Position numbers and translations under genes: made by a program. Shown here piece by piece: positions 8,293 through 16,812 of a DNA stretch of 64,000 bases. The stretch comes from Pandoraea bronchicola (GTDB taxonomy: Bacteria > Pseudomonadota > Gammaproteobacteria > Burkholderiales > Burkholderiaceae), in assembly GCF_902459805.1 (NCBI RefSeq), contig NZ_CABPST010000014.1, positions 1 to 64,000 on the forward strand, written 5' to 3'. The notes beneath the pieces were generated by a model. The model made no database searches and was not told where the DNA came from. It saw nothing but the letters and a program-made list of their open reading frames with translations. Each line of letters starts with the position of its first letter. The stretch's first letter is position 1.

Positions 8293-9807
8293 ATGGCAGA
8301 CCAACAAGCCGCCGCCTTGCTCGGCGCATTCGCAAAGTTCTTCCCCAACGCCACCACCATTGGCTCGTTCGTGAATGGTGAACTGGTCGAAGGCGCGGGT
8401 GAGGCAACCATCGATATCGTGAATCCGGCCACCGGCCAGACAGTGCTGACCTACCGCGACGCAGGTGCCGCTGTTGTGGCACAGGCCGCAGATGCCGCGC
8501 AAGCCGCACAGAAGACCTGGTGGGCGCTGACCCATGCGGCGCGCGGCCGCGTGATGCAGGCCGTCGGCAGCAAGATCCGCGAAAACGCCGAGGCACTCGC
8601 GCAACTCGAATCGATCGGCGCAGGCAAGCCGATCCGCGATTGCCGTGGCGAAGTCGGCAAGGTGGCCGAGATGTTCGAGTACTACGCCGGCTGGACCGAC
8701 AAGTTCTTCGGCGACGTCATCCCGGTGCCGAGCACGCACCTGAACTACACACGTCGTGAAGCGATGGGCGTGGTGCTGCAGATCACGCCGTGGAATGCAC
8801 CGGTCTTCACCTGCGGCTGGCAACTCGCCCCGGCCATCGCCATGGGCAACGGCGTGCTGCTCAAGCCGTCGGAACTCACGCCCGCCAGCTCGCTCGTGGT
8901 GGCGGCGCTCGCCGAACAGGCAGGCGTGCCGCGCGGCCTCATCAACGTGCTCGCCGGCTTCGGTCACACCACCGGTCAGGCCGCGATCTCGCATCCGGTC
9001 ATCAAGAAGGTCGTGTTCGTCGGCTCGCCGGCCACGGGCAGCAAGATCGCCACGGCCGCCGCGCAGCGCCTGCTGCCGAGCGTGCTCGAGCTGGGCGGCA
9101 AGTCCGCCAACATTGTGTTCGACGATGCCGACCTGAAGCGTGCCTGTCTTGGTGCCCAGGCAGCCATCTTCTCGAGCGCCGGTCAAAGCTGCGTAGCGGG
9201 CTCGCGTCTGCTGGTTCAGCGCGGCGTGTACGACCAGATGATCGAGATGCTGGCACGCGGCGCGGAGAAGATTCGCGTGGGCGAGCCACTGGACGACACC
9301 ACCGAAGTTGGCCCGATCTGCAATCGCACGCAGTATCAACATGTGATGAACATGATCGACGCCGGCGTCGAGGGTGGCGCGCGTCTGGCGGCCGGCTCGC
9401 AGCAGCGCAGCGACGGCGGCTTCTTTGTGCGTCCGGCCGTGCTGGCCGACGCAAACAATACGATGGGCGTGGCACGCACGGAAATCTTCGGCCCGGTGGT
9501 TGTGGCGATCCCGTTCGACACGGAAGAGGAAGCGCTGGCGATTGCCAACGACAGCGAATTCGGTCTGGCGGGCGCCGTGTGGACGCAGGACGTGGCGCGC
9601 GCGCACCGCGTGGCCGCGCAGGTCAACGCCGGCACGTTCTGGATCAACGGTTACAAGACTATCAACGTGGCGTCGCCGTTCGGGGGCTACAACCACAGCG
9701 GTTACGGCCGCTCCAGCGGTGTGGAAGCGCTGTACGAGTACACGCAGACGAAGAGCGTGTGGGTTGAGACCGCAGCCAATCCGGCCACCCCGTTCGGCTA
9801 CGTCTGA
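8293..9807 (+). CDS. NAD(P)-dependent aldehyde dehydrogenase
   Basis: A 504-residue aldehyde dehydrogenase. Start 8293 is chosen for its CGGAG ribosome site. Visible landmarks: the ITPWNAP cofactor loop, Glu266 in LELGGK (general base) and Cys300 in GQSCVAGSR (catalytic nucleophile), then EIFGPV near the C-terminus. It resembles betaine-aldehyde-type dehydrogenases, but that does not fix the substrate. It is the last gene of the LysR-flanked unit and probably oxidises an aldehyde made by the preceding dehydrogenase. Confidence 0.9.
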   Translation: MADQQAAALLGAFAKFFPNATTIGSFVNGELVEGAGEATIDIVNPATGQTVLTYRDAGAAVVAQAADAAQAAQKTWWALTHAARGRVMQAVGSKIRENAEALAQLESIGAGKPIRDCRGEVGKVAEMFEYYAGWTDKFFGDVIPVPSTHLNYTRREAMGVVLQITPWNAPVFTCGWQLAPAIAMGNGVLLKPSELTPASSLVVAALAEQAGVPRGLINVLAGFGHTTGQAAISHPVIKKVVFVGSPATGSKIATAAAQRLLPSVLELGGKSANIVFDDADLKRACLGAQAAIFSSAGQSCVAGSRLLVQRGVYDQMIEMLARGAEKIRVGEPLDDTTEVGPICNRTQYQHVMNMIDAGVEGGARLAAGSQQRSDGGFFVRPAVLADANNTMGVARTEIFGPVVVAIPFDTEEEALAIANDSEFGLAGAVWTQDVARAHRVAAQVNAGTFWINGYKTINVASPFGGYNHSGYGRSSGVEALYEYTQTKSVWVETAANPATPFGYV

Positions 9808-10205
9808 TCCCGTTCGCCCGTCGGACGAAGGCAATCTGCGCCAATGCGCTGCCATCATGCGTTCTGTCGTCGGGAACGTGTCGTAAAAGTGTGATGTGTG
9901 TGCCGGACGAAGGTCGTGAGACCCCGTCCGGGACGCGGCCGTTTCAGCCTGCGAGATCACGGGCCGAAACGGCAATTTTGACCGCGTATAATGCCGCCCT
10001 CGGGTGGTTCGGCGCGGAACGCTGTTGCTGTCACCGAGGCGTGTCAATATGGCGCTCGTTTGGGCGTCATGAGGGGAGAAGTCCGCAGGTTTTGCGACCG
10101 GGTGGACAACGCGCCGAATTTCCTTAACCACCGAAATGTTCGCGCCTTTTCCGGGCAACCGGATGGCACCGGACCGGTTCAATAGCAAGTGCAGTGGAGA
10201 CCCAG
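9808..10205. other. Intergenic region upstream of the DUF3100-like gene
   Basis: About 400 bp. It contains a two-tier hairpin at 9903-9931 without a T run, and a TATAAT hexamer at 9987-9992. No -35 box was found at the right distance from that hexamer, so no promoter is called. No known riboswitch was recognised. Confidence 0.4.
9903..9931. other. Two-tier stem-loop
   Basis: CCGGACG pairs perfectly with CGTCCGG, and inside this GGTC pairs with GACC around GTGA. With no T run after it, it does not look like a terminator. It lies 96 bp past the aldehyde dehydrogenase and 275 bp before the next gene. Confidence 0.55.
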
Positions 10206-11573
10206 ATGGCAGTCATGGAACAAAACGCGGCAAAGCCGCAAGGGGGCGCCTTCAGCGATGGCGTGCGCCTGTATGTTTGGGCAATCGTAATTCTTGTGGT
10301 CGCGGAGCTGATCGGGGCGATCAGCATCAAGGCCGGACACGGCAAGATCGTGTTGTTGCCGATGGTCTGGGCGTTGCTGCTCGGCGCGGCGTTGGGCCTG
10401 TCGCAGTCGCGTCTGCCGCGTTTTGCACAGATCGACCTGCCGATGCAGCATAAGGCTGCCGCGATTCTGCAACCGGCGCTGCTGCTCTTCGTGGCAAAGC
10501 TGGGTCTGCTCGTGGGCGGCTCGCTGCCCAAGCTCGTGGCCGCCGGCTGGGCGCTCGTGTTCCAGGAGTTCGGTCACTTCGTGGGCACGATCATTCTGGG
10601 CCTGCCTGTTGCCCTGATGCTCGGCATCAAGCGCGAAGCCATCGGCGCGACCTTCTCGGTCGGCCGTGAGCCGAGCCTTGCCATCATCGGCGAAAAGTAC
10701 GGCTTCGACTCGCCCGAAGGCCGCGGTGTGCTGGCCGAGTATCTGACGGGCACGATCTTCGGTGCCGTGTTCATTTCGCTGTTCGCCGGTTTTGTCGCCA
10801 GCCTGAACCTGTTCCACCCGCATTCGCTCGCCATGGGCGCCGGCGTGGGCTCGGGCTCGATGATGGCCGCTGCAGCCGGTGCCATCGCTGCGCAGCAAAC
10901 GCCGGAAGTCGCCAAGGAAGTTGCCACGTTCGCCGCGGCATCGAACCTGATCACGACGACCATCGGCACGTACTTCACGCTGTTCATCTCGCTGCCGCTC
11001 GCCGTGTGGGGCTACCGCGTGATGGAGCCGGTGCTGGGCCGCATGAGCCGCCGTGGCCGCGCCAATGCCGAAGCCGCCGCCATTGCAGACGCCGAAGCCG
11101 CCAAGGAACTCAAGCAAGCCAGCAAAGCGCATACCGTCGAGATGAACTTCGGTGCGCGCCTGTTCGCCTGGGTGTTCTCGGGCACGCTCGCGCTCATCGG
11201 TAACAGCATGGCCTTCAAGACGCCGTTCCTCGACGGCGTGCCGGGCATGCTCATCATCATCGGTGCCGTGATCGTTGGCGAAGCGCTGTACTTCGTCACG
11301 CGTCGCAAGGTGCCGGCCGTGTGCTGGGTGTCGCTGATCGCCATGTTCCTGACGTCGCCGGCCTTCCCGTTTGCACCGGTCGTCGAGCAGTTCACGGGCA
11401 AGATCAACTTCCTCGCGCTGGTCACGCCGATGCTGACCTACGCAGGTCTGTCGGTTGCCAAGGACGTGCCTGCCTTCCGCCGCCTCGGCTGGCGCATCGT
11501 GGTCGTGTCGTTCCTCGCGAACGCCGGTACGTTCCTCGGTGCTGCGATCATCGCCGAGTTCTTCCACGTGTAA
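10206..11573 (+). CDS. DUF3100-like integral membrane protein
   Basis: A 455-residue inner-membrane protein. The ATG at 10206 follows GGAGA; a GTG four codons upstream is less likely. At least ten hydrophobic segments are visible, the first at residues about 18-40 (VWAIVILVVAELIGAISI). A soluble helical stretch rich in Ala, Glu and Lys near residue 290 splits two membrane halves, which looks like an inverted-repeat carrier layout. From memory it resembles the DUF3100 family, whose function is not established. Motifs GVGSGSMMAAAAGAIAA and GAVIVGEALYFVTRR are glycine- or charge-marked helices. It stands alone, followed by a strong terminator. Confidence 0.65.
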   Translation: MAVMEQNAAKPQGGAFSDGVRLYVWAIVILVVAELIGAISIKAGHGKIVLLPMVWALLLGAALGLSQSRLPRFAQIDLPMQHKAAAILQPALLLFVAKLGLLVGGSLPKLVAAGWALVFQEFGHFVGTIILGLPVALMLGIKREAIGATFSVGREPSLAIIGEKYGFDSPEGRGVLAEYLTGTIFGAVFISLFAGFVASLNLFHPHSLAMGAGVGSGSMMAAAAGAIAAQQTPEVAKEVATFAAASNLITTTIGTYFTLFISLPLAVWGYRVMEPVLGRMSRRGRANAEAAAIADAEAAKELKQASKAHTVEMNFGARLFAWVFSGTLALIGNSMAFKTPFLDGVPGMLIIIGAVIVGEALYFVTRRKVPAVCWVSLIAMFLTSPAFPFAPVVEQFTGKINFLALVTPMLTYAGLSVAKDVPAFRRLGWRIVVVSFLANAGTFLGAAIIAEFFHV

Positions 11574-11623
11574 TGCGTGCCCGGTGTGCGTGGCGGTGAC
11601 AGGCCGCGCACCCGCAGGGAAAG

Positions 11624-11655
11624 CGAAAACGCCACGGCATGCCGTGGCGTTTTCG
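11624..11655. terminator. Bidirectional terminator
   Basis: A 15-bp perfect stem (starting CGAAAACGCCACGGC, two-base loop) flanked by A and T runs sits between the convergent DUF3100-like gene and the EF-hand gene, and can serve both. Confidence 0.85.
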
Positions 11656-11683
11656 TTTGTGCGGCCGGATCGGGATCGATAGC

Positions 11684-12247
11684 TCAGGGCTTGGTGGTCG
11701 CGGCGTCGGCCTGTGCGCGCGCCTGATAGTAGCGACGGAAGTAGGCGCGAATCTCGGCTGGCGAGAGCTTGCCGTCGCGATTGACGTCGATCTCGTCGAA
11801 ATGCTGATGGAGGAACGGTTCGGCGGCGGCCACCTCGTCGCGGCTCAGATAGCCGTCGCCATCCTTGTCGGCCGCCTTGAAATAGCGCTCGAACGTCGCG
11901 CGCCGTGCCTCCAACTGGCTGCGTTGATAGGCCATCCATTCATTGCGATCGATCTTGCCATCGTGATTGGTGTCGATGGCATCGAACGAGCGTTGCAGGT
12001 ACAGGCCGAGGGCGGCGTTCTGGTCAGCCGCGTCGCCATAGTCCGGGCCCGCTGCCGGGGCAGGGGATGTCGGCGTGGCCGGCACGATGCCGTTCACCGG
12101 ATTGCCCTGCGCATGGCCGGGTATAGCGACGAGCGATAGCGCGGCCGCCCCGGCGCAAAGGGTGAAGGCGGCGAGTGCCCGGCGTCCGAGGCGTCGTGTT
12201 TTGAGTGTCCGGAGCGTACGTTGGTGGAGTGTGTCTTGGTGTGTCAT
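11684..12247 (-). CDS. Exported EF-hand calcium-binding protein
   Basis: A 187-residue protein. The start at 12247 is preceded by AAGGAG; a longer frame begins at 12343 without a ribosome site. The N-terminus has an Arg-rich stretch (LKTRRLGRRAL), a hydrophobic core and a probable signal cleavage after GHA. Three EF-hand loops of the DxNxDGxIxxxE type are visible: DTNHDGKIDRNE, DKDGDGYLSRDE and DVNRDGKLSPAE. This points to a periplasmic or secreted calcium-binding protein. No enzymatic domain was seen. The paired arginines before the hydrophobic core are not a clear Tat motif. Confidence 0.85.
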   Translation of the reverse strand: MTHQDTLHQRTLRTLKTRRLGRRALAAFTLCAGAAALSLVAIPGHAQGNPVNGIVPATPTSPAPAAGPDYGDAADQNAALGLYLQRSFDAIDTNHDGKIDRNEWMAYQRSQLEARRATFERYFKAADKDGDGYLSRDEVAAAEPFLHQHFDEIDVNRDGKLSPAEIRAYFRRYYQARAQADAATTKP

Positions 12248-12348
12248 GTCGCGCTTCTCCTTATTCCTTGAGCGAAGACGGCGGCGTGTGTCCCGTGTTC
12301 GCAATGCCACGTGAGGCGCATGCCGCCCGAGAACGATGCTCACAGCGA

Positions 12349-12615
12349 TCAGCGGCGATGGCGGTCGTCCGTAATGACGTTACCGATCACGCCGCCGACG
12401 ACGGCACCGCCCACGGTCGTGCCGAGGTCGCCGCCCGAGATGAGCGCGCCGCCAAGTGCGCCGACGCCGGCGCCGACCGCCGTATTACGCGATTCGCGCG
12501 GCGTCATGCTGCCGCAGCCGGCCAGTGTGCCCACCAAGGCCACCCCCGCGAGAATCGGGCCGGCAGCGCGCGAGAGATGTGAAATGTGCGAGGTCCAGCG
12601 TTGTGCGATTTTCAT
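12349..12615 (-). CDS. Glycine-zipper lipoprotein
   Basis: An 88-residue lipoprotein. The start at 12615 has an AAGGAG ribosome site. The signal peptide ends in LAGC, a lipobox, so Cys is lipidated. The rest is dominated by the glycine zipper VGAGVGALGGALISGG...GGAVVGGVIGN, as in SlyB/OmpA-like 2TM glycine-zipper proteins, and ends in the basic DRHRR. Likely anchored in the outer membrane. Role unknown; relatives help envelope integrity. Confidence 0.82.
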   Translation of the reverse strand: MKIAQRWTSHISHLSRAAGPILAGVALVGTLAGCGSMTPRESRNTAVGAGVGALGGALISGGDLGTTVGGAVVGGVIGNVITDDRHRR

Positions 12616-12760
12616 GATGCAAAGCTCCTTCAGGGGGCGTTGGGCCCCCGTGCTGCGCTGGCCGGGCAACAAGGCGCAGCCTGCGGTTCGATAGATTCGA
12701 TAACGGCAGTGGCGTCCGGTACGAGGGCGAAGCGCCACGCGTAGCGCGATCAGTGCGCAA

Positions 12761-13189
12761 TCAGTGTGCGGTTTCGGAACCCGGCGTCGGCGCGCCGGCC
12801 CCGTTGGCCGGATACGTCTCCTGATATGCCGGGGGCGGCGGCGGAGGCGGGTACGGGCGGCCCTGGGCATCGGACGGGTATGGCCGGCCATACCCGTCAG
12901 TTGGCGGGTATGGGCGCCCATAGGCGTCGGTAGCCGGCGCCGGAGACGGCGGCGCTGCGTACGGACTGCATGGCGTACCGGCCGCATAGGGCGGCGGGCC
13001 GCAGTCCGGTCGATACGCCGGATTCGTCGTTTCGTTGCCTCGGTACGGTAAGCGCGGTTGGGGCGGCGCCTCATACGCGCATCCGGCCAGCGACAGCAGC
13101 GCCGCAGCCATACCGGTCGCGGCGGCTGTCGTGACGATGCGTCTCTTCGCGGCAGCCGTCGATGTACGGTTCGTCAAATTCGTTCTCAT
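12761..13189 (-). CDS. Proline/tyrosine-rich lipoprotein
   Basis: A 142-residue lipoprotein. Two adjacent ATGs are possible; the second (13189) has the better distance to the strong AGGAGG site. The signal peptide ends in LAGC. The mature part has no regular fold and is rich in Pro, Tyr and Gly, with three imperfect copies of a (G/Q)GRPYP-type unit (AYGRPYPP, GYGRPYPS, AQGRPYPP) followed by a run of seven prolines. It is presumably a surface or periplasmic disordered protein. Gene spacing suggests it is expressed upstream of, or with, the glycine-zipper lipoprotein. Confidence 0.75.
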   Translation of the reverse strand: MRTNLTNRTSTAAAKRRIVTTAAATGMAAALLSLAGCAYEAPPQPRLPYRGNETTNPAYRPDCGPPPYAAGTPCSPYAAPPSPAPATDAYGRPYPPTDGYGRPYPSDAQGRPYPPPPPPPAYQETYPANGAGAPTPGSETAH

Positions 13190-13834
13190 CATGACCTCCT
13201 TGTGAGAGCGGTGTTCGCCCCGCCCGTCGCCATGCATCGATTCACATGGATCGATTTAAGTTGGACGCAAGTTGCGGCAGATGGGTCGGCCGATCTTGTA
13301 AGACTTTGTAATGGGTGCTGGCGGCGCCTGCTGGCGGGGATCTCGCGTGGTTATTGCAGTGCACGCTGGGGGCAATATCTATGACGTACTCCGAACAAAT
13401 GTAGGAATGCGCTGACAATGCGTACGTAAAATGCGTCCTCTCTAGGCATTGTTCGTATTCGTTCGCGTATTCGCTCTCATATACGAACGCAGCGACGGCT
13501 GCAGCGACGACGCCTCGTCGCGGACATGCTGTGAAAACATGACATCGAAATTGTTCAATTTTGAAGTATTGGGGGCGCGAGGCGTTGGAACACGCCAACT
13601 TGGGCTCGCGTGCGTTCAATACGCGAGAACTCGGCGTATTACGCGATGCCTGTCATCGCAATCCGCGTTGAATGCGTTGAAATATCGGGAAAGTCCGGGG
13701 GAGTGTTTGCGCGTAGTTTTCGCCGCAAGCTGCGTTTGCGCTGGCATACTGTGCCCGCTGACGCCCGGTATCGGCTTCAGCGGACGTTGAGAAATTTCGA
13801 TTGAGGTGCTCGGCCTATCCGCGCAGGCTTACCC
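13190..13834. other. Intergenic region upstream of the TetR gene
   Basis: About 645 bp between divergent genes, with lower G+C than its surroundings. It contains short recurring words (GCGTTGAATGCG, TTCGTATTCG/TTCGCGTATTCG near 13450-13475) but no clear promoter, RNA or gene. Small ORFs on either strand show no domain pattern. Confidence 0.4.
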
Positions 13835-14482
13835 ATGCCACAAGTCAAGAAAGAAGACATTCGTCTGGCCATCCTCGAAGCGTCGCACGCCCTGTTTCTG
13901 GAGAAGGGCTACGTCGACACCACGATGGTGCAGATTGCCAAGCGTGCAGGTATTTCGCACGCGAATATCTACAGCTACTTCACCGCGAAGTTGCAAGTCT
14001 TCTTCTGCGTCTACGAAAAATGGTTCAAGGCGTGCATCACGGCGCTGGAAGCCGAAGTCATGGCAGCAAACGGCGCCCACGCGCGAATGCGTGCGCTGCT
14101 CGCCGGTCTTTTGGTCCGCATACCACGGCTCGACAACGGTTTTTCGCACAATCTGGTGCAGGCGCTGGCGACTGTCAGCGCGGGCGATCCTTACGATCCG
14201 TCGCTGTTGCAGTGGTTTCGCGAACGCCTGTCGAGCATGCTGGCGGCATGTGCGCCCAGCCTTGCGCGTGACAGCGTGCGGCGTGCGCGCCTGGTAGACA
14301 TGCTCGTGCTCACGTTCGACGGGTGCCTCGTCAATCATCATGTCAATCCGGCGTCGCTGCCCGACGTCGCCATGCTCGAAGAGTTCGTCGCCGCCTTCCT
14401 GTCGGCCGAGCCAGCGGACTCGGCCGCAGTGCCGCAGGGAGCGGGCCCGGCCATGCCGTCCGGCTCGGCGGCGGTGGTCTGA
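13835..14482 (+). CDS. TetR/AcrR-family transcriptional regulator
   Basis: A 215-residue TetR-type repressor. The N-terminal DNA-binding domain is clear: residues about 8-55 (ILEASHALFLEKGYVDTTMVQIAKRAGISHANIYSYF). The remaining 150 residues are the variable ligand/dimer domain and end in an Ala/Pro-rich tail. It lies 11 bp before a LysR gene on the same strand. It has no obvious efflux partner next to it, so its target is unknown. Confidence 0.9.
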   Translation: MPQVKKEDIRLAILEASHALFLEKGYVDTTMVQIAKRAGISHANIYSYFTAKLQVFFCVYEKWFKACITALEAEVMAANGAHARMRALLAGLLVRIPRLDNGFSHNLVQALATVSAGDPYDPSLLQWFRERLSSMLAACAPSLARDSVRRARLVDMLVLTFDGCLVNHHVNPASLPDVAMLEEFVAAFLSAEPADSAAVPQGAGPAMPSGSAAVV

Positions 14483-14493
14483 ACAGGACACCG

Positions 14494-15450
14494 ATGCGCT
14501 CACTTCCCTGGACATCCCTTAATCTCGGGCGAAAGCTCAAATTCCATCAACTTCAGGTGTTCGATCGCGTGCTCGAGACGGGCTCGCTCGTGCGCGCCGC
14601 CAACGAGACCGGTCTCACGCAACCGGCCGTCAGCAAGATCGTGCATGAGTTGGAAGCCTGCTTCGAAGGGCCGCTCTTCGTGCGCAGCAATCGCGGCATG
14701 CAACCCACGGAGTTGGGCGAATTGCTCGGTCATCGCGTGAAGTCGCTGATGGCGGAATTGCGCTATCTGACGGACGAGGTCAATGCATTCAGCGCGGGCA
14801 CCAGCGGACATGTGATCGTCGGCACGCTCATCTCGGCCGCGGCCGATCTGTTGCCGCGCACGATCGCCATGCTCAAGTCGCGCACACCGGGCGTGCTTGT
14901 CACGGTGCGTGAAGCAACCACCGCGCAACTCTTCCCGGCGCTGGCAAGCGGGGATCTGGATATCGTCGTGGGCCGTCTGCCCGAGCGCGCGCTACCGGTC
15001 GCCAACGCCTTTGCCCTGACTCACGAGGTGCTTTTCAACGAATCGCTCTGCGTGGTCGGTGGCAAGCGTCACTGGACGCAGTCTCCCGAGCGCGTGCCGC
15101 TCTCGGTGTTACGTGAGGGGGCGTGGATTCTGCCGGTGCCCGAGTCGCCGTCGCGATTGGCTGCCGAGCGGTTGTTTCACGATGCGGGGCTCGCGCTGCC
15201 TGAGGACGTCGTCGAATCGCTCTCCGTACTCACCAATATCGGGCTGATGCTGGAGACGCCGCGTGTAGCGTTGATGCCGCGCGCTGCCGCTACGCCGTTT
15301 GTCGAGTCGGGGCTGTTGCGGGTGCTGGCCGATACCATGCCGGGCAGCTTCGGCGATGTGGGCTATTCACTGCGCACCGACAAGCAGCCAAGTCCGGCCT
15401 GTGAGCGTTTTGTCGCCTGTCTTCGCGAGGTCTGCGGCCTCAAGCCGTAA
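14494..15450 (+). CDS. LysR-family transcriptional regulator
   Basis: A 318-residue LysR regulator. The start at 14494 has an AGGA site; the frame extends further upstream over the TetR gene without one. The helix-turn-helix reads LVRAANETGLTQPAVSKIVHELE at residues about 26-50. The effector domain begins at GHVIVGTLISAAADLLPR. By its HTH it is close to the PcaQ/GbpR-like group of LysR proteins, which often control sugar or aromatic catabolism; this is an inference. It is probably co-transcribed with the TetR gene. Confidence 0.9.
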   Translation: MRSLPWTSLNLGRKLKFHQLQVFDRVLETGSLVRAANETGLTQPAVSKIVHELEACFEGPLFVRSNRGMQPTELGELLGHRVKSLMAELRYLTDEVNAFSAGTSGHVIVGTLISAAADLLPRTIAMLKSRTPGVLVTVREATTAQLFPALASGDLDIVVGRLPERALPVANAFALTHEVLFNESLCVVGGKRHWTQSPERVPLSVLREGAWILPVPESPSRLAAERLFHDAGLALPEDVVESLSVLTNIGLMLETPRVALMPRAAATPFVESGLLRVLADTMPGSFGDVGYSLRTDKQPSPACERFVACLREVCGLKP

Positions 15451-15486
15451 GCGGCTATCTGCGCTGTTGGGTGTGCTGAAACAAAA

Positions 15487-15522
15487 AAAGGCGGCATGCC
15501 GATGTCTTGGCATGCCGCCTTT
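15487..15522. terminator. Bidirectional terminator
   Basis: A perfect 14-bp stem, AAAGGCGGCATGCC/GGCATGCCGCCTTT with an eight-base loop, carries A and T runs on its two sides. It lies between the convergent LysR gene and XRE gene. Confidence 0.92.
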
Positions 15523-15533
15523 TGTCGTGCGTT

Positions 15534-15893
15534 TCAGAGGCGAGCGAGCGACGAGACGAGCCCCGGATTTTGTTGCACGAGTCGAATCAGGCAAGCGGCC
15601 TGAGCGTTGGGACGCGCGCGTCCCTGTTCCCAGTTCTCCAGCGTGCGCGGATTAGTACGCAAGTAGTGCGCGAAAACATTGCGCGACATGCCCAAATGCT
15701 TGCGCAGCGCCAGCAACTCGTCAGGAAATATCTCCAGTTTGGGGAGCGGCGTGCGAGGTAGCTCCTTGATGTTGAGCGGAAGATCAGCGGGAAGGCCGTT
15801 CTTGACGTGTGCCGGCTCGGTGGGCTGCGGCGCACCGGTGTCCTGCGATAGCAGCCAGCGGAAGGGATTCGAAGGCGTATTGGAGTAAGCCAT
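15534..15893 (-). CDS. XRE-family regulator, antitoxin-like
   Basis: A 119-residue DNA-binding protein. The start at 15893 has TAGGA before it and avoids a long upstream extension that overlaps livF. The C-terminal half is a helix-turn-helix of the XRE type: LLALRKHLGMSRNVFAHYLRTNPRTLENWEQGRARPNA split over residues about 62-98, with the conserved ENWEQGRARP seen in HigA/NadS-type antitoxins. The N-terminal 55 residues are Pro-rich and have no known domain. No RelE/HigB-like toxin gene lies on either side, so it appears to be an orphan regulator. Confidence 0.8.
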   Translation of the reverse strand: MAYSNTPSNPFRWLLSQDTGAPQPTEPAHVKNGLPADLPLNIKELPRTPLPKLEIFPDELLALRKHLGMSRNVFAHYLRTNPRTLENWEQGRARPNAQAACLIRLVQQNPGLVSSLARL

Positions 15894-16101
15894 AGTCCTA
15901 CCCGGGTGTCGATAAGTGGTGAGAAGAAGGCGCTTGCGAAGTCGATCAAGCGGAATCGATTGCACCACATAGTTCCACTGGGTGCTTTCACAAAACACAC
16001 CGGATTTTCGCGTCTGACACCTATCGAGCACTACGCACCTCGTAGTCCGAGGTGCCGTAGAGTGTACGCAGAAACGTGAGGTACGCAGCGTGGCGTACGC
16101 C

Positions 16102-16812
16102 TCAAACGCCCAGATAAGCCTGCAATTCCGGCAGCGCCTGACGCAGGCTCGGCGAGTCGCCTTGCCAAGCCACACGGCCCTTGTCGACGATGTAGTGACG
16201 GTCGCCGAGTTCGAGCATCGGGGCAAGATTCTTGTCGATGCAAAGGATCGACAGGCCGCTGCCTTTGAGTTGCTTCAGGCACTGCCAGATTTCACCGCGA
16301 ATGAGCGGTGCCAGCCCCTCCGTAGCTTCGTCAAGAATGAGTAATTTCGGATTCGTCATCAGTGCACGGCCAATGGCGAGCATCTGTTGTTCGCCGCCGG
16401 ACAGATTGCTACCGAGGTTTTTCTCGCGTTCGCGCAGACGCGGAAACAGTCCGTAGATGCGCTCGAGCGTCCACGGCGAACTGGCGCCATGACGATTGCC
16501 CGCCGTGGCCACGAGGTTCTCGCGCACGGTCAGCGTGGGGAATATCTGGCGTCCCTCGGGAACGAGCCCCATGCCGGCGCGTGCGATACGGTGCGATGGA
16601 CTCGCATGCACGGGCTGTCCGTCGAACACGATCTCGCCGCGAGCCGGGCGCATGAGGCCGGTCATCGATTTGACGGTGGTCGACTTGCCCATGCCGTTGC
16701 GGCCGAGCAGCGTAACGAACGCGCCGCGCTCGATTTCCAGATGCATGCCGAACAGCGCCTGACTTGCGCCGTAAAACGACTCGACGCCGGACAAAGACAA
16801 CAAGGGGCTCAT
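16102..16812 (-). CDS. livF: Branched-chain-type ABC transporter ATPase LivF
   Basis: A 236-residue ABC ATPase. Walker A is GRNGMGKST (near residue 36), the signature is LSGGEQQ and Walker B LLILDEA. Length and the short, LivF-type C-terminus fit. Its ATG overlaps the stop of livG by four bases (ATGA), so the two are translationally coupled. It is last in the operon hydrolase-livH-livM-livG-livF. It powers import through LivHM, and the substrate is set by the binding protein at 20582-21775. Confidence 0.95.
   Translation of the reverse strand: MSPLLSLSGVESFYGASQALFGMHLEIERGAFVTLLGRNGMGKSTTVKSMTGLMRPARGEIVFDGQPVHASPSHRIARAGMGLVPEGRQIFPTLTVRENLVATAGNRHGASSPWTLERIYGLFPRLREREKNLGSNLSGGEQQMLAIGRALMTNPKLLILDEATEGLAPLIRGEIWQCLKQLKGSGLSILCIDKNLAPMLELGDRHYIVDKGRVAWQGDSPSLRQALPELQAYLGV

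Noticed and set aside
9977-9992. TTGAC and TATAAT as a promoter
   Set aside because: The TATAAT at 9987 is good, but the TTGAC is only a few bases away; no -35 box lies at 16-18 bp.
7204-10188. 994-codon open frame on the minus strand
   Set aside because: It is antisense to three well-supported enzymes; its protein is rich in Arg/His/Ala and shows no family motif. Long spurious frames are common at this G+C content.
13449-13790. 113-codon ORF before the TetR gene
   Set aside because: No ribosome site and no recognisable sequence pattern; composition is like its intergenic surroundings.
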